A stretch of DNA of 64,000 nt from Begonia masoniana (lineage: Eukaryota; Streptophyta; Magnoliopsida; Cucurbitales; Begoniaceae): the NCBI GenBank assembly GCA_022432975.1, contig CM039508.1:51858300-51922299 (forward strand), read 5' to 3'. A model generated the notes under the pieces. That model saw nothing but the letters and a program-made list of their open reading frames with translations. It searched no databases and was not told where the DNA came from. Every line of letters begins with the position of its first letter. The stretch's first letter is position 1. Below, one piece after another: positions 1-15,729 of this stretch. Position numbers and translations under genes: made by a program.

Positions 1-1920
1 ATAACTGCAAAGAAACGAAGAACGAGGATTTAATAGCGCTAACATGTTAATAGGATAGTGCAAGTTGTCAAAAAATTTAGGATAGCGTTTAAGTTGCAAT
101 TGACAACAAACGATATGGTTTAATTTGCTATTTACCATTCCTTCTTTACTCTAACCTAAATCTATATAGATTTTAGTTGTTTATGAATGAAATTTTTTAT
201 ACCAATAATTTTATATTGTGAGTGATTTTAATAATGTCATTCTATAGAAAAAAAAATCACAAAAAAAAAAATTAAAAGAGTGATCTAAATTTAGCAGAAC
301 TATACGAGAATTTCAATATTTAACTTAATGGTTCAAGTTGTATTTAAAATTTATCTAATCTCATGTTAGAAATTGTTAGAATATCTTTTCGTGTAGCTCT
401 TAATAATCTCTATTTTAGGGTTTCATAGCATATAGAACTACATCTCATCATCTACCTCGTGACACAATTTGATTAAATAAACATTTTAGTTAGGTGTTTA
501 AATTGTAACTTAGAACAAAATAGGTAGGCGATGAAAGATCCAACGGCTGCATTAATTCCATCTTGAAATCGTGGAAATAATAGTCGTACCTACCATCCAC
601 CATAATAAGTCGTTTGGTGTCAACTAACTAACGCCACCCCTATCCTCAATTGGCCTCCATTCTAACACATAGTAAGATTACAAATTAATTTTTGAAAAGT
701 GTTTGTTAAGAGAAGCTTGGAAAATTAATTTTGAGTAACGTGTAATTTAGACCTTTTTTTTTAACAAAGTAGATTTTATCCGTTTAATTATTAACTGTCA
801 AATTCATCGAGTGTAATGCTTTTTTTTTTTTCTCTGTCGGGTCTAGATGTAAACTAGAATTAGAAATAAAGCTTGTCACAAATTTTTTCACGTGATAGAT
901 TTAATAGATTAATCAACGGCAAAAGTATATTTGTAAGTAGCCAATATGTTCGGTTCGATTTTGTTCAAAAAATTAGAGGTGCCTCTTGTAAATGATCTCA
1001 AAGACTTAAAATGGAAGCATAATAAATAATTCACCACTAATCATTTAATTAGTTAATTAATGAAAGTTGATGACTAATAATATATCATTTTATGAGTTTG
1101 GAAAATGTAATTATTAATCATGATTAAGCATTTGAATTAGGCCATCCTTTAGTGGTTATGAATTAACAATAAATTATTGGTGAGATAGCAATAAGTTGTA
1201 TTTAATTCTTGGTGTGATGAACAAAATTTCTTAAATTTTTGTTGAATAATCCTACAATATTAAACTAATTTGAAGAAATATAGATTATGTATTATTTGAT
1301 GAAATATTTATAAAAATTAAATTCAACAATAAAATCAAATTATCAAAATAAAGCAAGATTTTTAAATTGAATAATCAAATTTAGTAATATTTAATATTTA
1401 AGAGAAAAAATGAGATAAAAAAAAAAAAAGAGAAAATGTCAGGCTGTGTCAGCAGCTTTATCTTTCTTTCTTTTACCTGAGCTTGCTTTCAACACCCTTT
1501 CATACTAATGATTCATGCTTTCTCTCTCTTCCCTTCCCTCCCCTCCTTCTCTCTCTCTCACTAAAATCTATTTCCTCAAAGGCGTACATTCAAAAGATCA
1601 TACATGCTAACCAGTGCACCTTTCTCTCTCTCCCTTGTTTGCTCTGATTTGAGTACGCTGGATGAAAGTGTAAAATCTTCGTAATTCTCAGAGGTGGTTC
1701 AGAAAGTTTTATGTCTCGGATCCTGATATGCAGCCACCGTTAACGATAAAACTGTCGGCTTTCTCTCTCTGACTCGTAGTCGTCACCTTCCTCTTTGTGG
1801 TCCTCAAACCCTCAACTCCATAGATAGCTACGCTCCTAAAATTAAACCCTTTTGCTTTCATCACTCATCTCTTTCAGATTCTTACATGCTCATACCCCTC
1901 TTGAGCTTTGTGAAACAGAA
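1..1920. other. Upstream region and 5' leader of the KNAT7-like gene
   Basis: This stretch is AT-rich with no credible coding region. It contains short A and T runs (for example 1419-1430) and a CT-rich zone at about 1500-1640 of the kind found in plant 5' untranslated leaders. The leader probably runs up to the ATG at 1921. An in-frame extension to 1852 starts with TTG, and family members begin at the Met-Gln-Glu equivalent to 1921, so the extension was not used. No TATA box could be assigned with confidence. Confidence 0.5.
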
Positions 1921-3268
1921 ATGCAAGAACCAGGCTTGGGAATGATCGCCGCCGTAGCAGGCTGTGGTTCTGGTTTGAGCGGCGATTTATCAGTCTCCGG
2001 CGACCACCGTCACCGGCAAATCAAGGCTGAGATAGCCGGTCATCCAATATACGAGCAGCTTCTCGCCGCCCACGTGGCCTGTCTTCGGGTAGCTACCCCT
2101 ATTGATCAGTTGCCGCTCATAGACGCGCAGTTGGCGCAATCAGAACATCTTTTACGCTCTTATTCGGCGAACTCCCAGCATCACCATGGCCATTCTCTAC
2201 CCCCCCATGAGCGCCAAGAGCTTGACAACTGCTTGGTAGTAATTTCTTCTTCTTCTTCTTCTTCTTCTTGCTATTTTCATGGCTACTGTATTTATTTTCA
2301 CTCGCGTCTTACTTTTTTTGGGTATCTCACAGGCACAGTATCTTTTAGTTTTGTGTTCTTTTAAAGAACAGCTTCAACAACATATTAGAGTTCATGCTGT
2401 TGAAGCTGTCATGGCCTGCCGTGATATTGAAAACACTTTACAATCTCTCACTGGTATTCTCCTCTCTCTCTCTCTCTCTAGAACTTTGAAGTTTGACATT
2501 GTTAGAACTTTTAATCCTTAGTTCTATAATACATAAATTAGTGTTCTTTAATACCAACATTTTTTCAATGTACTATCAATCGTAAAGTTGATCTTCTGTT
2601 TCTACAAGTGTTTCTTTAAACTGAAATCTTGTTATTCTTACACTTTGAACATCCAAAGAGAATTTAAAGTTAACAGTGAAATGAATAAAGCTCATAATAA
2701 ATGGTATGATTACATTTGTTTTCCATACCAAAATAGTTAAATTACATTATTGTTTTTACACATTAAGTCTACTTATATTATCATATATATTCTAACTTCA
2801 ATAACAAGATCTAATATTTAACAAGTTTAATGAGCTTTGCAAGAAGAGAACTGTATCAAATGTTACATAATAAATGTAGGTCTACCCATATAACAAGTTA
2901 TATGCAACATGCATTTGATGCACTAGCACATCATTTTGTTAACATATAGATGAAAGTTGAAAAATCCATTTGTGACATCCCACCTTGTGATGCAAGAACA
3001 ACCCAAAATTTTGTTGATCAGGAGAGTTCGACATATACCAGTGAGCGTGCACAATCCCGTGTCGCATGAGAGAGTAGAAAGTGAATGATTTATAAAAAGA
3101 ATTCTTCTATTGACCTAGTTCAATATGTTTTTGCTAACGTAAATAATAAATTCGTGAGAGATTCGACCAAATCAGATAATATTGTATTGGGAGTACTAGG
3201 AACTAAATAAATGGTATAAGAGTCAATTCTCAACAAAAAAAAAAACAAAAAAAAAAAAAAAAAAAAAA

Positions 3269-3301
<33 letters not shown>

Positions 3302-3417
3302 AAAAAAAAAAAAAACAAAAAAAAAAAAAAACAAAAAAAAAAAAAAAAAAACAAAAAAAAAAAAAACAAAAAAAAAAAAAAAAAACAAAAAAAAAAAAAC
3401 AAAAAAAAAAAAACAAA

Positions 3418-3448
<31 letters not shown>

Positions 3449-5926
3449 AAAAAAAAAAACAAAAAAAAAAAAACAAAAAAAAAAAAAAACAAAAAAAAAA
3501 AAAACAAAAAAAAAAAAAACAAAAAAAAAAAAAAAAAAAAAACAAAAAAAAAAAAACAAAAAAAAAAAAACAAAAAAAAAAAAAACAAAAAAAAAAAAAA
3601 ACAAAAAAAAAAAAAAACAAAAAAAAAAAAACAAAAAAAAAAAAAAACAAAAAAAAAAAAAAAAAACAAAAAAAAAAAAAAACAAAAAAAAAAAAAAAAA
3701 CAAAAAAAAAAAAACAAAAAAAAAAAAAACAAAAAAAATGTAGCCAAAAAGGATGTCGGGCCCCTAGAGGGGTAAATTGTGACAACCCAACTAGTGAAGG
3801 CAACAATAAAACATGATTTTGTTGATTGTAAGGGCTTAACTCATTCTAATGGGGGTACACAATACTCATTGCTTGGAAGAGTCGTAAATGAATAGTTTAT
3901 AAGAAGAGTTTTTCTCCCTACCTAATACAACATGTTTTTTGGCTAACTCCCAAAATAAATTGGTGCAGAATTCGACCCAAGGTGGATAATATTGCACTGG
4001 GAGTACTGGGCAATCCAGTCGAAAAAGTTTCATCTCGTTTTTGGGTTGTCATTGGATCTGTTTGAGTGGAGAGAAAGAGGAGAACAATATTTTTATGGAA
4101 TTCATTTTTTCTAAGATTTGGTGGATGCTATTATCAAGTTGGTAGGTTCGGTGAAGGGTTTGATAGAGTTTATTAAAAGAAGGTTCCATCGCCACCAAGA
4201 ACACCAAACGCTTTAATGGAATAAGAATTATTTTAATACTTGTGATTTATAATCATCCTTTTTGCTTTGGAAAGTCTTTTGTCGAAAAATAACTCTTAGA
4301 ATTAAGTAATTACTAAGCTGAATAAGCTTCACCTCCTATGTTTTAGCTTATTATCATTGTCATTAGATTTAAAGGAATGGGCTATTTTAAAAATAATTTT
4401 TGAAAACAAATATTCAGAGTCTAAAACAACACGGTTCCAGAAAACATGTTTAGATATGCTTCCTACAAGTAAAGACTTCAACAAACTAGCTTTAGTTTTG
4501 GTACTGGATCACAAAAAGATAGAAGAATCCTAAAACTGAGATGAACTTAATTCAGGAGCTAGTCTTGGAGAAGGTACAGGAGCAACAATGTCAGATGAAG
4601 AAGAAGATGTGCAGATGGATTTCTCGTTGGACCCATCTGGTGCAGATGGCCATGACATGATGGGTTTTGGCCCTCTTCTTCCTACTGAATCTGAAAGATC
4701 TTTAATGGAGAGGGTTCGACAAGAACTCAAGATTGAGTTGAAGCAGGTACATAGACCCTTTTTTAAATGCATTTTTCTTAAAAATACAAAATTTGAGTTC
4801 TCAACGTTCCATAAGTTCTAGATCAACATTTCCTAGATTTTTCCAAGGTTGTGAGTTTCTTATCATAAGTTTAGTTAGTGTAACTTTCATCTGACGTTGT
4901 TGCAGGGTTTTAAGTCTAGAATTGAAGATGTTAGAGAAGAAATACTAAGGAAAAGAAGGGCTGGAAAATTACCCAGTGATACCACTACTGTGCTAAAAAC
5001 TTGGTGGCAACAGCATTCTAAGTGGCCTTACCCAACTGTAAGCAATTCCCAGCTTCTCTATTTTTTTCTCACAGGATCATATTCCTGAATTCAACACATT
5101 TCACAAGACAAAAATGATTTGAACATAACTTTTGCGACGAAAATCCTCTAAAACAAGTATTGCAGAGGAAGAATTAGGTGTTTACTTCATGTTGTTTGAT
5201 GGCTTGAAGTTTTTTAATTTGATTTGTTTGAATTGGTTTGTACAATTGTCAAATTTGTAATCTGTGGTATGATTTATTAAATATTCATTTTGTTTGGTGA
5301 ATGTAAGGAGTGAGATGAATGTTCAATCCTTTAAAAAGCAGTTTGGTTTTTCAAACTAAGACAAAGTTACAAGTCTTGGGGTTCATTTTAGTTGGTAATC
5401 AAATTTGCTACCTAAAATTATTAGGCTTGCTTGCTTACTCATTAGCTACCGGACTTTGCGCAACTAATATAGTACAGTCCGTTTTGGGTCGAAAGCTGCA
5501 CAAGTTTTACTCCAAAAAGCAAAGTAACTCTAGAGGAGAGAACTATATTTCTAAGTCATTCTCCTTTAATTTTCTCAACCGATATGAAATTCTACCACTA
5601 TTCTTATATAGACTTGGTTTTTACGATTTTTCGATCTTGGGACATCCTTGTATGTACAAGATGGGCAGTCATACTGCAAATATTGCAGAAGGGTCGTCTA
5701 TTAAAATCGGGATAGGTCAATTGTCTTATCTCGTATCGTTTTTGTAGCGTTTAGATTATGTAAATAATGAATATGAACTTGACAGGAAGATGATAAGGCA
5801 AAGCTAGTGGAGGAGACAGGATTGCAGTTGAAACAAATAAACAACTGGTTCATCAACCAAAGAAAGAGAAATTGGAATAGCAATTCTCAATCTGTGACAT
5901 CCTTAACGTCCAAGCGCAAGAGATAA
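1921..5926 (+). CDS. KNAT7: KNAT7-type class II KNOX homeodomain transcription factor, five exons
   Basis: Predicted exons are 1921-2235, 2333-2453, 4556-4746, 4906-5037 and 5786-5926. They total 900 nt, giving 299 residues, close to the roughly 290 of Arabidopsis KNAT7, and all junctions are GT-AG and phase-consistent. The KNOX1/KNOX2 (MEINOX) half is in exons 1-2, with the motif [17 protein letters not shown] near residue 50 and the FKEQLQQH segment. The acidic DEEED and [17 protein letters not shown] stretch is in exon 3. The ELK helix spans exons 3-4. The TALE homeodomain has the PYP loop at the exon 4 end and helix 3 [10 protein letters not shown] in exon 5. In Arabidopsis, KNAT7 represses or tunes secondary wall formation with BEL1-like, OFP and MYB partners; that role is inferred here. 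The start is the first ATG matching the family N-terminus MQEPGLGM. Intron 2 (2454-4555) is unusually long because it holds a retroelement. Confidence 0.93.
2971..4014 (+). mobile_element. TRIM-like LTR element in intron 2 of KNAT7
   Basis: Two diverged direct repeats of about 240 bp both begin TGTGAC. The left runs from 2971 to about 3210 and the right from 3778 to about 4014. They share a GATAATATTG(T/C)A(T/C)TGGGAGTACT block near their ends. Just inside the left repeat is TGGTATAAGAGTC at 3212, a decayed version of the TGGTATCAGAGC primer-binding site for initiator tRNA-Met. Just before the right repeat is a GGGCCCCTAGAGGGG box, closely matching the equivalent position of the Cassandra element at 23.1 kb. 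There is no coding capacity and no 5S-like sequence, so this is a separate small LTR family. Outer ends and target duplication are uncertain. Confidence 0.68.
3234..3738. repeat. Poly(A) tract punctuated by single C about every 14-16 bp
   Basis: About 505 bases on the plus strand contain only A and C. Thirty isolated C residues lie between 3246 and 3730, most spaced 14-16 bp apart, with a few longer gaps of 18-31. It forms nearly the whole internal domain of the TRIM-like element. Read on the minus strand it produces meaningless Phe-rich open frames. Confidence 0.9.
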
Positions 5927-6226
5927 GCTCTCATGGCCAGAATGATGTAAGATGAAATTGACTTTCTCAACGTTCATGCATCCAACTACACGTCTATTAT
6001 GTAAGGACTTATCGTTAGATACAACAGCTTTATATGTATTGCATTACTCTTTAATTATTTTAATTCAATAAATACATGTACTAAGTTTTATATTTACGAA
6101 AGGAAATAAAAATGTCTAGATTTGTCAAGTGTTTCTTCTCTATAAATACACGTACTAAGTGGTCTATATTGAAAATAAACTTAACTCAAATAATGTATCT
6201 TTTAGTTAAGGTGTCTTTGATTTGGT
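5927..6226. other. KNAT7 3' flank
   Basis: AT-rich sequence follows the KNAT7 stop codon and includes AATAAA-like signals near 6067 that could serve polyadenylation. No gene was seen. Confidence 0.4.
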
Positions 6227-7065
6227 TCATGTATGTTTAAAAAAAACATTTTAAGATTAATCATTCGTCACAAGCAAGAGGTAAGCCTAATAGAAACACT
6301 GAGTCAAACGATTTGATCATTGGAGATGACCTGATTGCCAAACTCAATACTCAGTTTGCAGCGGAAGATATTGATTTCAAATTTAAGTCATAGTCCATAT
6401 GAGAGAGGTTGATGTCTGAATAGTGATCACAGAATCAAAAGATGTAGGAAAGAAAAAATATCAAACACCAATTCATCAAGTCTAAGACCCAAAACATTAA
6501 AGAGTCATGACCAAAGAAAGAAATAAAATAGTTCATGCATGTTTAAAAAAGACATTTTAACATTAATTATTTGTCATGACTAAGGGGCAGACCTAAGAGA
6601 AATACTAGGTCGAACGACCCAATCTTCAGAGAAGACAAGATCGTCCCGTCAAAGACTTAGTTTGCAATAGAAGACTTGATTGAAAATTTATAGTCCACAC
6701 CATATGACTAATGGTTTACATAATGATTAAAGAATTAAAAAATAATGCAATATAACACTAGAAAATAATATTGTATAGGAAGGGAAAAACATCCAACACG
6801 AGTTAATTAAGCATATAGATCCAAAACATTAAAGAATCTTTGCCCAGATAAGAAATAAAATAGTTCATGTATGTTTAAAAAAACATTTTATGATTGATCA
6901 TTTGTCGCGACTGAACAGACTGATTCTCAGAGAGGGTCTGATCGCCCAACTTAAGTCCCGATTTGCAGCATAAGACTTAATTCAAAATTTAAAGTCATAG
7001 CTCACATGAGGTAACTCGAGCTTCGATCACAAACAGAGGATATCTAGATAAAAATGTGACAATAT
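6227..7065. repeat. Three degenerate tandem copies of a repeat of about 300-330 bp
   Basis: Each copy starts with GTTCATG(T/C)ATGTTTAAAAAA at about 6227, 6531 and 6860. It continues through an ATTTGTC-type block, a stretch on uncovering or assigning ACTCAGTTTGCAGC-like text, and a segment beginning AATTTAAAGTCATAG or similar. Spacings are about 304 and 329 bp. The copies are diverged by substitutions and small indels and have no open frame. No element class could be assigned. Confidence 0.75.
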
Positions 7066-8800
7066 TTCGTGGATGATTTTGTTTGTTAAATGACAAGATA
7101 TTGCATTGTTTACATTACATGGATTATTATTATATATGTATATGAATTCAATATATGCATAAAATAAATGCTTGAATTATGCATTATGGAATAATTTATA
7201 TGTATGAATGATATTCCGAGAGGTATGATCGGTCACATTTAAACTCAATATATTTTGCCGGTTATGTATTATGTAACAAGTGTAAAACATAGACATTAGA
7301 AGGGGAGTAACTATGAGTTCCCGTGGGTTATTTGAAGGGCTCATGCCCTGATTATCGGATTCCAGAGGTGAGAACTTATAATTATGAGTTTAATTAACTA
7401 AAAACCACAATCACTTAGCATTCATGAGCAATGAGCCGCAATATAAAATATGAAAATTTAAATAAGACAAAATTCAAAATATTTTACCGGGTCTATGTTG
7501 TGTTGAACTCTTCAATCTATTATGTCTTTATATTTATCTAATAAGCATGCTCCACTTATTCCTGAAAAATTAGAAGAAACATCAGAGTTAATTTATAAAG
7601 CTAAATAAGAATCCTAATATAAGAATTCATCAAACTAAACTGAAATCACTACTAATCATATAAAAAATTTCTTATATGATTAATTTTCACAAACATCACT
7701 TCCATTTATTAACATTTATCAACTCTCATAACACACATCATGTGATTTATGTGTTACTCCATTTACTAAACAAATCATATTATTGTTCATCTATTTGTCA
7801 CATTTCTTTATGTAATAAGTGTATAATACATATATGTAAATGCCTAGACATATGATTTTGACAATTATAGTCTAACTTGTCTTTCCTCATTCTCTTATTA
7901 ATGTCTAATTCAATTTATATTTTTCACATTCCACTATATGTAGGAATTAATCGAGGCATATGTGAACATTGCCTAGATGTTATGACGCACTCATTTATCA
8001 TGATTAAATTCAATTATATGTAATGAGTATGAAATGCAACTCTTACGCACCAATTGTGCCATGACAAGTGAATCAATGCAAATATGTGCACCATATTATT
8101 TATTTGTTCTCAAATTTATCAAGAGTCATATTAGCATGTTATGTAATGTAAATATGCACGATCTATTTTGGCATATAATGTGCATGTCAATATGCATGAT
8201 CAATAATCCTCATATGTGAAGCCGCACATAAGTACATTTCACTGACTATTTTCTAGTAGCATTTGCACGTCACAATATATCTCTGGACAACTAAGGATTC
8301 GTAATCCAATGGGGACTCAAAGTCATTCCTCTTATGTTATATGACAAGCAATATGATACATGATTAATATTTTAATATTTGCCTAGACAATCACTAATGA
8401 TGTTCCAAAACTCATAATAAATTCCGCACTTAAATAATTTAATTTCATATTTTTAAAATACATTTTTAAAGTTGTATGGTAGGGAGTCCTGCAATTCCTA
8501 CCGCTAGACTCCGCACTGTGAGACTTAGGTTTACAAAGCGAGACTACGCTGCAGAAGTCTGCTTTGCAATGCGGGAGTACGCCCGCGACAGAGGAAGTCT
8601 GAAGACGTTGTTTCAACGACAATTTTCATGGAAAAACACAGCATTTTCTCTTATTTTCACTCCCAAATAGATAAAAGACTTGCATTAACTATCAATTGAC
8701 CTAAATAACTCCAAAACAATTCAACATTACAATATTTCTAACAAAAAATCCGAACCGACGAAAATGAAAAACCTAAATACCAAAACTAACGAAAATGAGC
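7066..8800. other. AT-rich intergenic DNA, no gene recognised
   Basis: The sequence is AT-rich with local CATATG/ATGCAT-rich stretches and a more GC-rich island at about 8476-8620. Short open frames have no recognisable domains. Parts may be old LTR sequence, but no paired repeats or primer-binding site were found. Confidence 0.4.
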
Positions 8801-8808
8801 TTAGAAAC

Positions 8809-10899
8809 TAGGGGTGGGCAGAACCGGCCAGGAACTTCAAAACTAGACCAGACAGGCGATCCAGACCTGTTCTTGGTCGGTTCTGCCTGCCATGGAACTG
8901 GTCTCGGTTCCATGGATTGGGGAACCGGGAACTGCAGTCCGGTCCCCAATTTCTCGTACCGGTCCCGAGAATTCCTACGAGAGAACCGACCCATGGGTTG
9001 GCCCGATGGTTTATCCGACTCATGAGTCAGATAACTTAAAAAATTAAAAAAAAAAAACTAAAACTAGCCCTCAGTTCACTCCTAAGCAGTCAACTGAATG
9101 CACTGACGACCCGACTTAGCGACCTCATGTCTCACGTAGCTCCGACAGTCGTCCTTCGACCGTCGACCAGTGACCTCATCCAGCGACTTTTGCAGTTCCG
9201 ACCTGGTGACCCGACCTACGACCTGATTAGCGACCATCTCTCCCAATTCTGAATTCTCAACTGAACAAGTCCGATTTGAAAGGTCAGAATTCATCCAGCG
9301 ACTCTCCCAGTTCTCGACTCTCTCACACCGTCACACGAATAAGTTAGTCTATTTTGCCTTTACTTATCTTCCTTCCCCTAGCCAGATAAGTGAATTTTGT
9401 TACAACATTCGTCTGAAATTGGTGTTATACAATGCTTTATGCTTAATCAATTATATATGGAGAATAGTAAGCATTAAGCAAGAACCGACTAGGGGAAATC
9501 ATATAATCTCACCAAGTTTCAGACCTAATTGATTAACCGTATTTCATAGAATTATTATTGCTATGTGATTTGGGCCTTTTTGGCATAGCAAACGATATCT
9601 AATTTTAATGAAAGACCCATACTGAAAATCTCTATATTTTGACAAATTTCCCCTAGCCGGTTCTTGCTTGTATGATTATGACCCTGTTGGATTTTGTTTC
9701 AGTTCTTGCCTATGAGTTTGCATTTTTCTTGGTTCTTGTAACATCTGACTTTGGTTATGTTTCTCATTTGCATTTTATATATTGTACTATTTTTTGTTGT
9801 TGAATGATGATTGCTGAAAATTTTTTTTTGCTCTATGAATTATGGAAAGATGAATAGTTCTAGTGAAAATTCACAGGTGGAATCGAAAAGAACTAAGTCT
9901 CATGTATGGATACACTACAGTAGGGTACCCAACAATGATTCAACTAAATATAATTATTGTAGACAACTTTATGCTGCACACCCGACGAAAAATGGGACGT
10001 CAAGTTTAATAAAGCGTATTAAGATATGTAAAAAGTTTCCCTGAAATTTGGACAGTAAGCAGTCACCTTTACTCTTTAGACATATTGAGAGCAAAATTGC
10101 TGGTGCGTACCCACATTAATAATTATGGCTGCTTGAGAATTTCTTGCGAAGATGATTATCTTGGATGAATTACCATTGAAAGCAGTTGAATGAGTCGGTT
10201 TTAGGACATTTTGTATGTGTCTAAATCTCAAATTTATTCTGTCATCTCTAAGAACAGTTGCACGAGATATTCGCAAAGATATTTCAGAGTGAAAAAACCA
10301 AGTTGAAGGAGTATTTTTTTCAACATCACAAAGAGTATGTCTGACCACTGACACATGGACATCTATTCAAAATTTGAATTACATGGTGCTGATGTGTCAT
10401 TATATAGATGAAGAATGGAAAGTACAAAAGAAGATACTGAATTTTTGTTAGATTCCGAACCATAAGGGTGAATCTATTGATAAAAAAGTTGAAATGTCTG
10501 CTTAATTGGGAAATTGAAAAAGTTACAATAGTAACTCTTGACAATGCATCTTCCAACGATGTTGCTATTTCTTATTTGACGAAGACAATTAGAAATTGGA
10601 AGATTTTAAATGGCGATTATATGCATATGAGGTGTTTTGCACATGTTCTGAATTTAATCGTTTCTGATAGTTTGAAAGAACATGTTGAGTCCATAACAAG
10701 GGTACGAAAAATGGTCAAGTACGTAAGGTCTTCTCCGACATGATTGCAACAGTTCACAGTTTGCGTTGATGCGGTACCGAATTTTTGATCTGGTTCAAGT
10801 TCGGTAACAGTTCTGGTTTCGAGAAATAAATTCCCGAAACTATCGGTTCGATCCGATTCAAGGCCAGAACCAGCCCGGACCAAACCATGCCTAGCCCTA
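8809..10899 (+). mobile_element. hAT-superfamily DNA transposon with 8-bp target duplication
   Basis: The left end reads TAGGGGTGGGCAGAACCGG and the right end GCCTAGCCCTA; the reverse complement of the right end resembles the left. Flanks are TTAGAAAC (8801-8808) and TTAGAAAT (10900-10907), a 7/8-matching 8-bp target duplication typical of hAT elements. GC-rich AACCGG-type sub-terminal repeats follow each end. Inside is a degenerate transposase on the plus strand. The 2,091-bp element is short for an autonomous copy. Confidence 0.85.
9811..10743 (+). pseudogene. Degenerate hAT transposase (BED zinc finger, RICESLEEPER-like)
   Basis: The 5' part encodes a BED-finger-like segment (SHVWIHYSRVPNND, then a Cys, then GTSSLIKRIK) in which part of the zinc-binding set is lost. 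Further on, across frames and stop codons, come pieces typical of plant RICESLEEPER/Daysleeper hAT transposases: TTDTWTS near 10340, NFCQIPNHKGESI-like text near 10440-10475, then in one open frame (10468-10743) VTLDNASSND and MRCFAHVLNLIVSD. The C-terminal hAT dimerisation domain is absent, because the sequence passes directly into the sub-terminal repeat. It cannot make an active transposase as it stands. Confidence 0.85.
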
Positions 10900-10907
10900 T
10901 TAGAAAT

Positions 10908-11334
10908 AGACTTACCCTTCAAAAAACACAGAGATCGGGACGAGACGAACACGAGACAAGTGACAGAAACTCGCCACTTCCCAAACGGTTCTTTCCCTCT
11001 CCCTCTTCCTTCTCGGCCGCGCATAGGAAAACAAGGGAAATGTTCTCCCTGTCTCTTTAAAAAGAAAACTTAAAAATTAAAATTAGAATTATTTAATATA
11101 TAAAATATAATATATATTATTACATTTTATATGCTAAATAAACCATCGAATCTTGATAAATCCAACCAAAATCTCTCAAACCTAATCAAAGAAAATTTGT
11201 CAAACTCTAAACAAATTCACCAACGACAATTTAACCAAATTTTCGAGACTAAATTACTTGAAAAATCTCAAAATCACTAAAAGTCTCAACGCTTTAGAAA
11301 CTTCTCCTAACAAATACAAAGACGAAATACTAAT
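10908..11334. other. Intergenic AT-rich DNA
   Basis: No gene or paired repeat was recognised. The sequence is AT-rich apart from a GC-rich patch at about 10960-11030. Confidence 0.4.
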
Positions 11335-11530
11335 CTACCAAATTTATGATTTTAGAAAGAGAATTACTCAGTGTAATCTCTTAAAAAATTTGTTAACGTG
11401 TCAAACAATTATTGGTACAATTAATATAATAAATTATAAAAAAGTAATTTATTACATTAATTGTATCAATCTTTACTTGACACGTCAACAAGTTTTTTAA
11501 TAGAGTAACTCTAGTATTACTCTTTTAGAA
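11335..11530. mobile_element. Fold-back MITE with TGACACGTCAA-type arms
   Basis: The left arm contains AACGTGTCAAACAATTATTG and the right arm TTTACTTGACACGTCAACAA. The arms pair imperfectly over roughly 80 bp around an AT-rich centre near 11430. The outer parts (GAGAATTACTC and GAGTAACTC-like) also pair. The same arm motif occurs in the fold-back elements at 57.3 and 58.8 kb, so it is a small repeat family. The target duplication was not defined. Confidence 0.6.
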
Positions 11531-12229
11531 ATCACTAAGCGAGACACAAAAATTGAGGGCTTGATCGATTTGACTAGAAAGTTGCATGTGACCAAATACC
11601 AACGAAACAAAAAAATTCAAGTCAACACAAAACAAGTTGACATCGAATATTACAATCCAGACAACTATCGTGGTAGTCCAAACCAATCGTCTTAGTTGAC
11701 TGAATCAGCAGCCACTTTTGACCAGACCAACATCATCCCTAATGGACCGACATCATCCCTAGTGGGCCGACTTCATCCAACAATCTATTAGTGACACGCC
11801 AGAACGATGTTTCGAGCCATGGATCTTGCTAAAAATGTGATCTTTTCATTGATTTTCACCTACCATCCATTTAAAATCCTACATAAACTATAGATCGACC
11901 AATGTATACAAAAAAATAACTAAAGATTTTGAGTTTCCAAGTTTGAAATATGGATTTGAAGCATATTTCCGAAACTAACAGATAAGTTACGAAAATGGGA
12001 CTTACCCTCAATGAACCCCAATGAAAGCCGAAGATCCGAATTTCACGTTGTGGGGATATAACACTAAAATACCAGAAAGTCCCTTCCTCAAATAATGCCA
12101 AAAATTTACTCAAAATTAATTTACTTTAAAAATGGAAGATTTGATCTGCATTAGCCCAACGGAGGTACAATCCAACATTAAGGACTAAGGACAAATAAAG
12201 CTAAAGTTTCACAAACATACAGGTAAGAA
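11531..12229. other. Region downstream of subtilase copy A
   Basis: No gene was recognised. A GACCGACATCATCCCTA phrase is repeated near 11720-11765. The 3' untranslated region of the subtilase presumably lies in the right part, now separated from the original stop by hAT-derived DNA. Confidence 0.35.

Positions 12230-15729
<3,500 letters not shown>

Noticed and set aside
3120..3806. Three long minus-strand open frames of almost pure Phe
   Set aside because: They are translations of the A/C tract on the opposite strand; low complexity, no start context, inside an intron.
5319..5747. 142-codon plus-strand open frame
   Set aside because: It lies wholly within KNAT7 intron 4, with no recognised domain.
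8773..9294. Several overlapping 70-80 codon frames on both strands
   Set aside because: They fall in the GC-rich sub-terminal and leader part of the hAT element.
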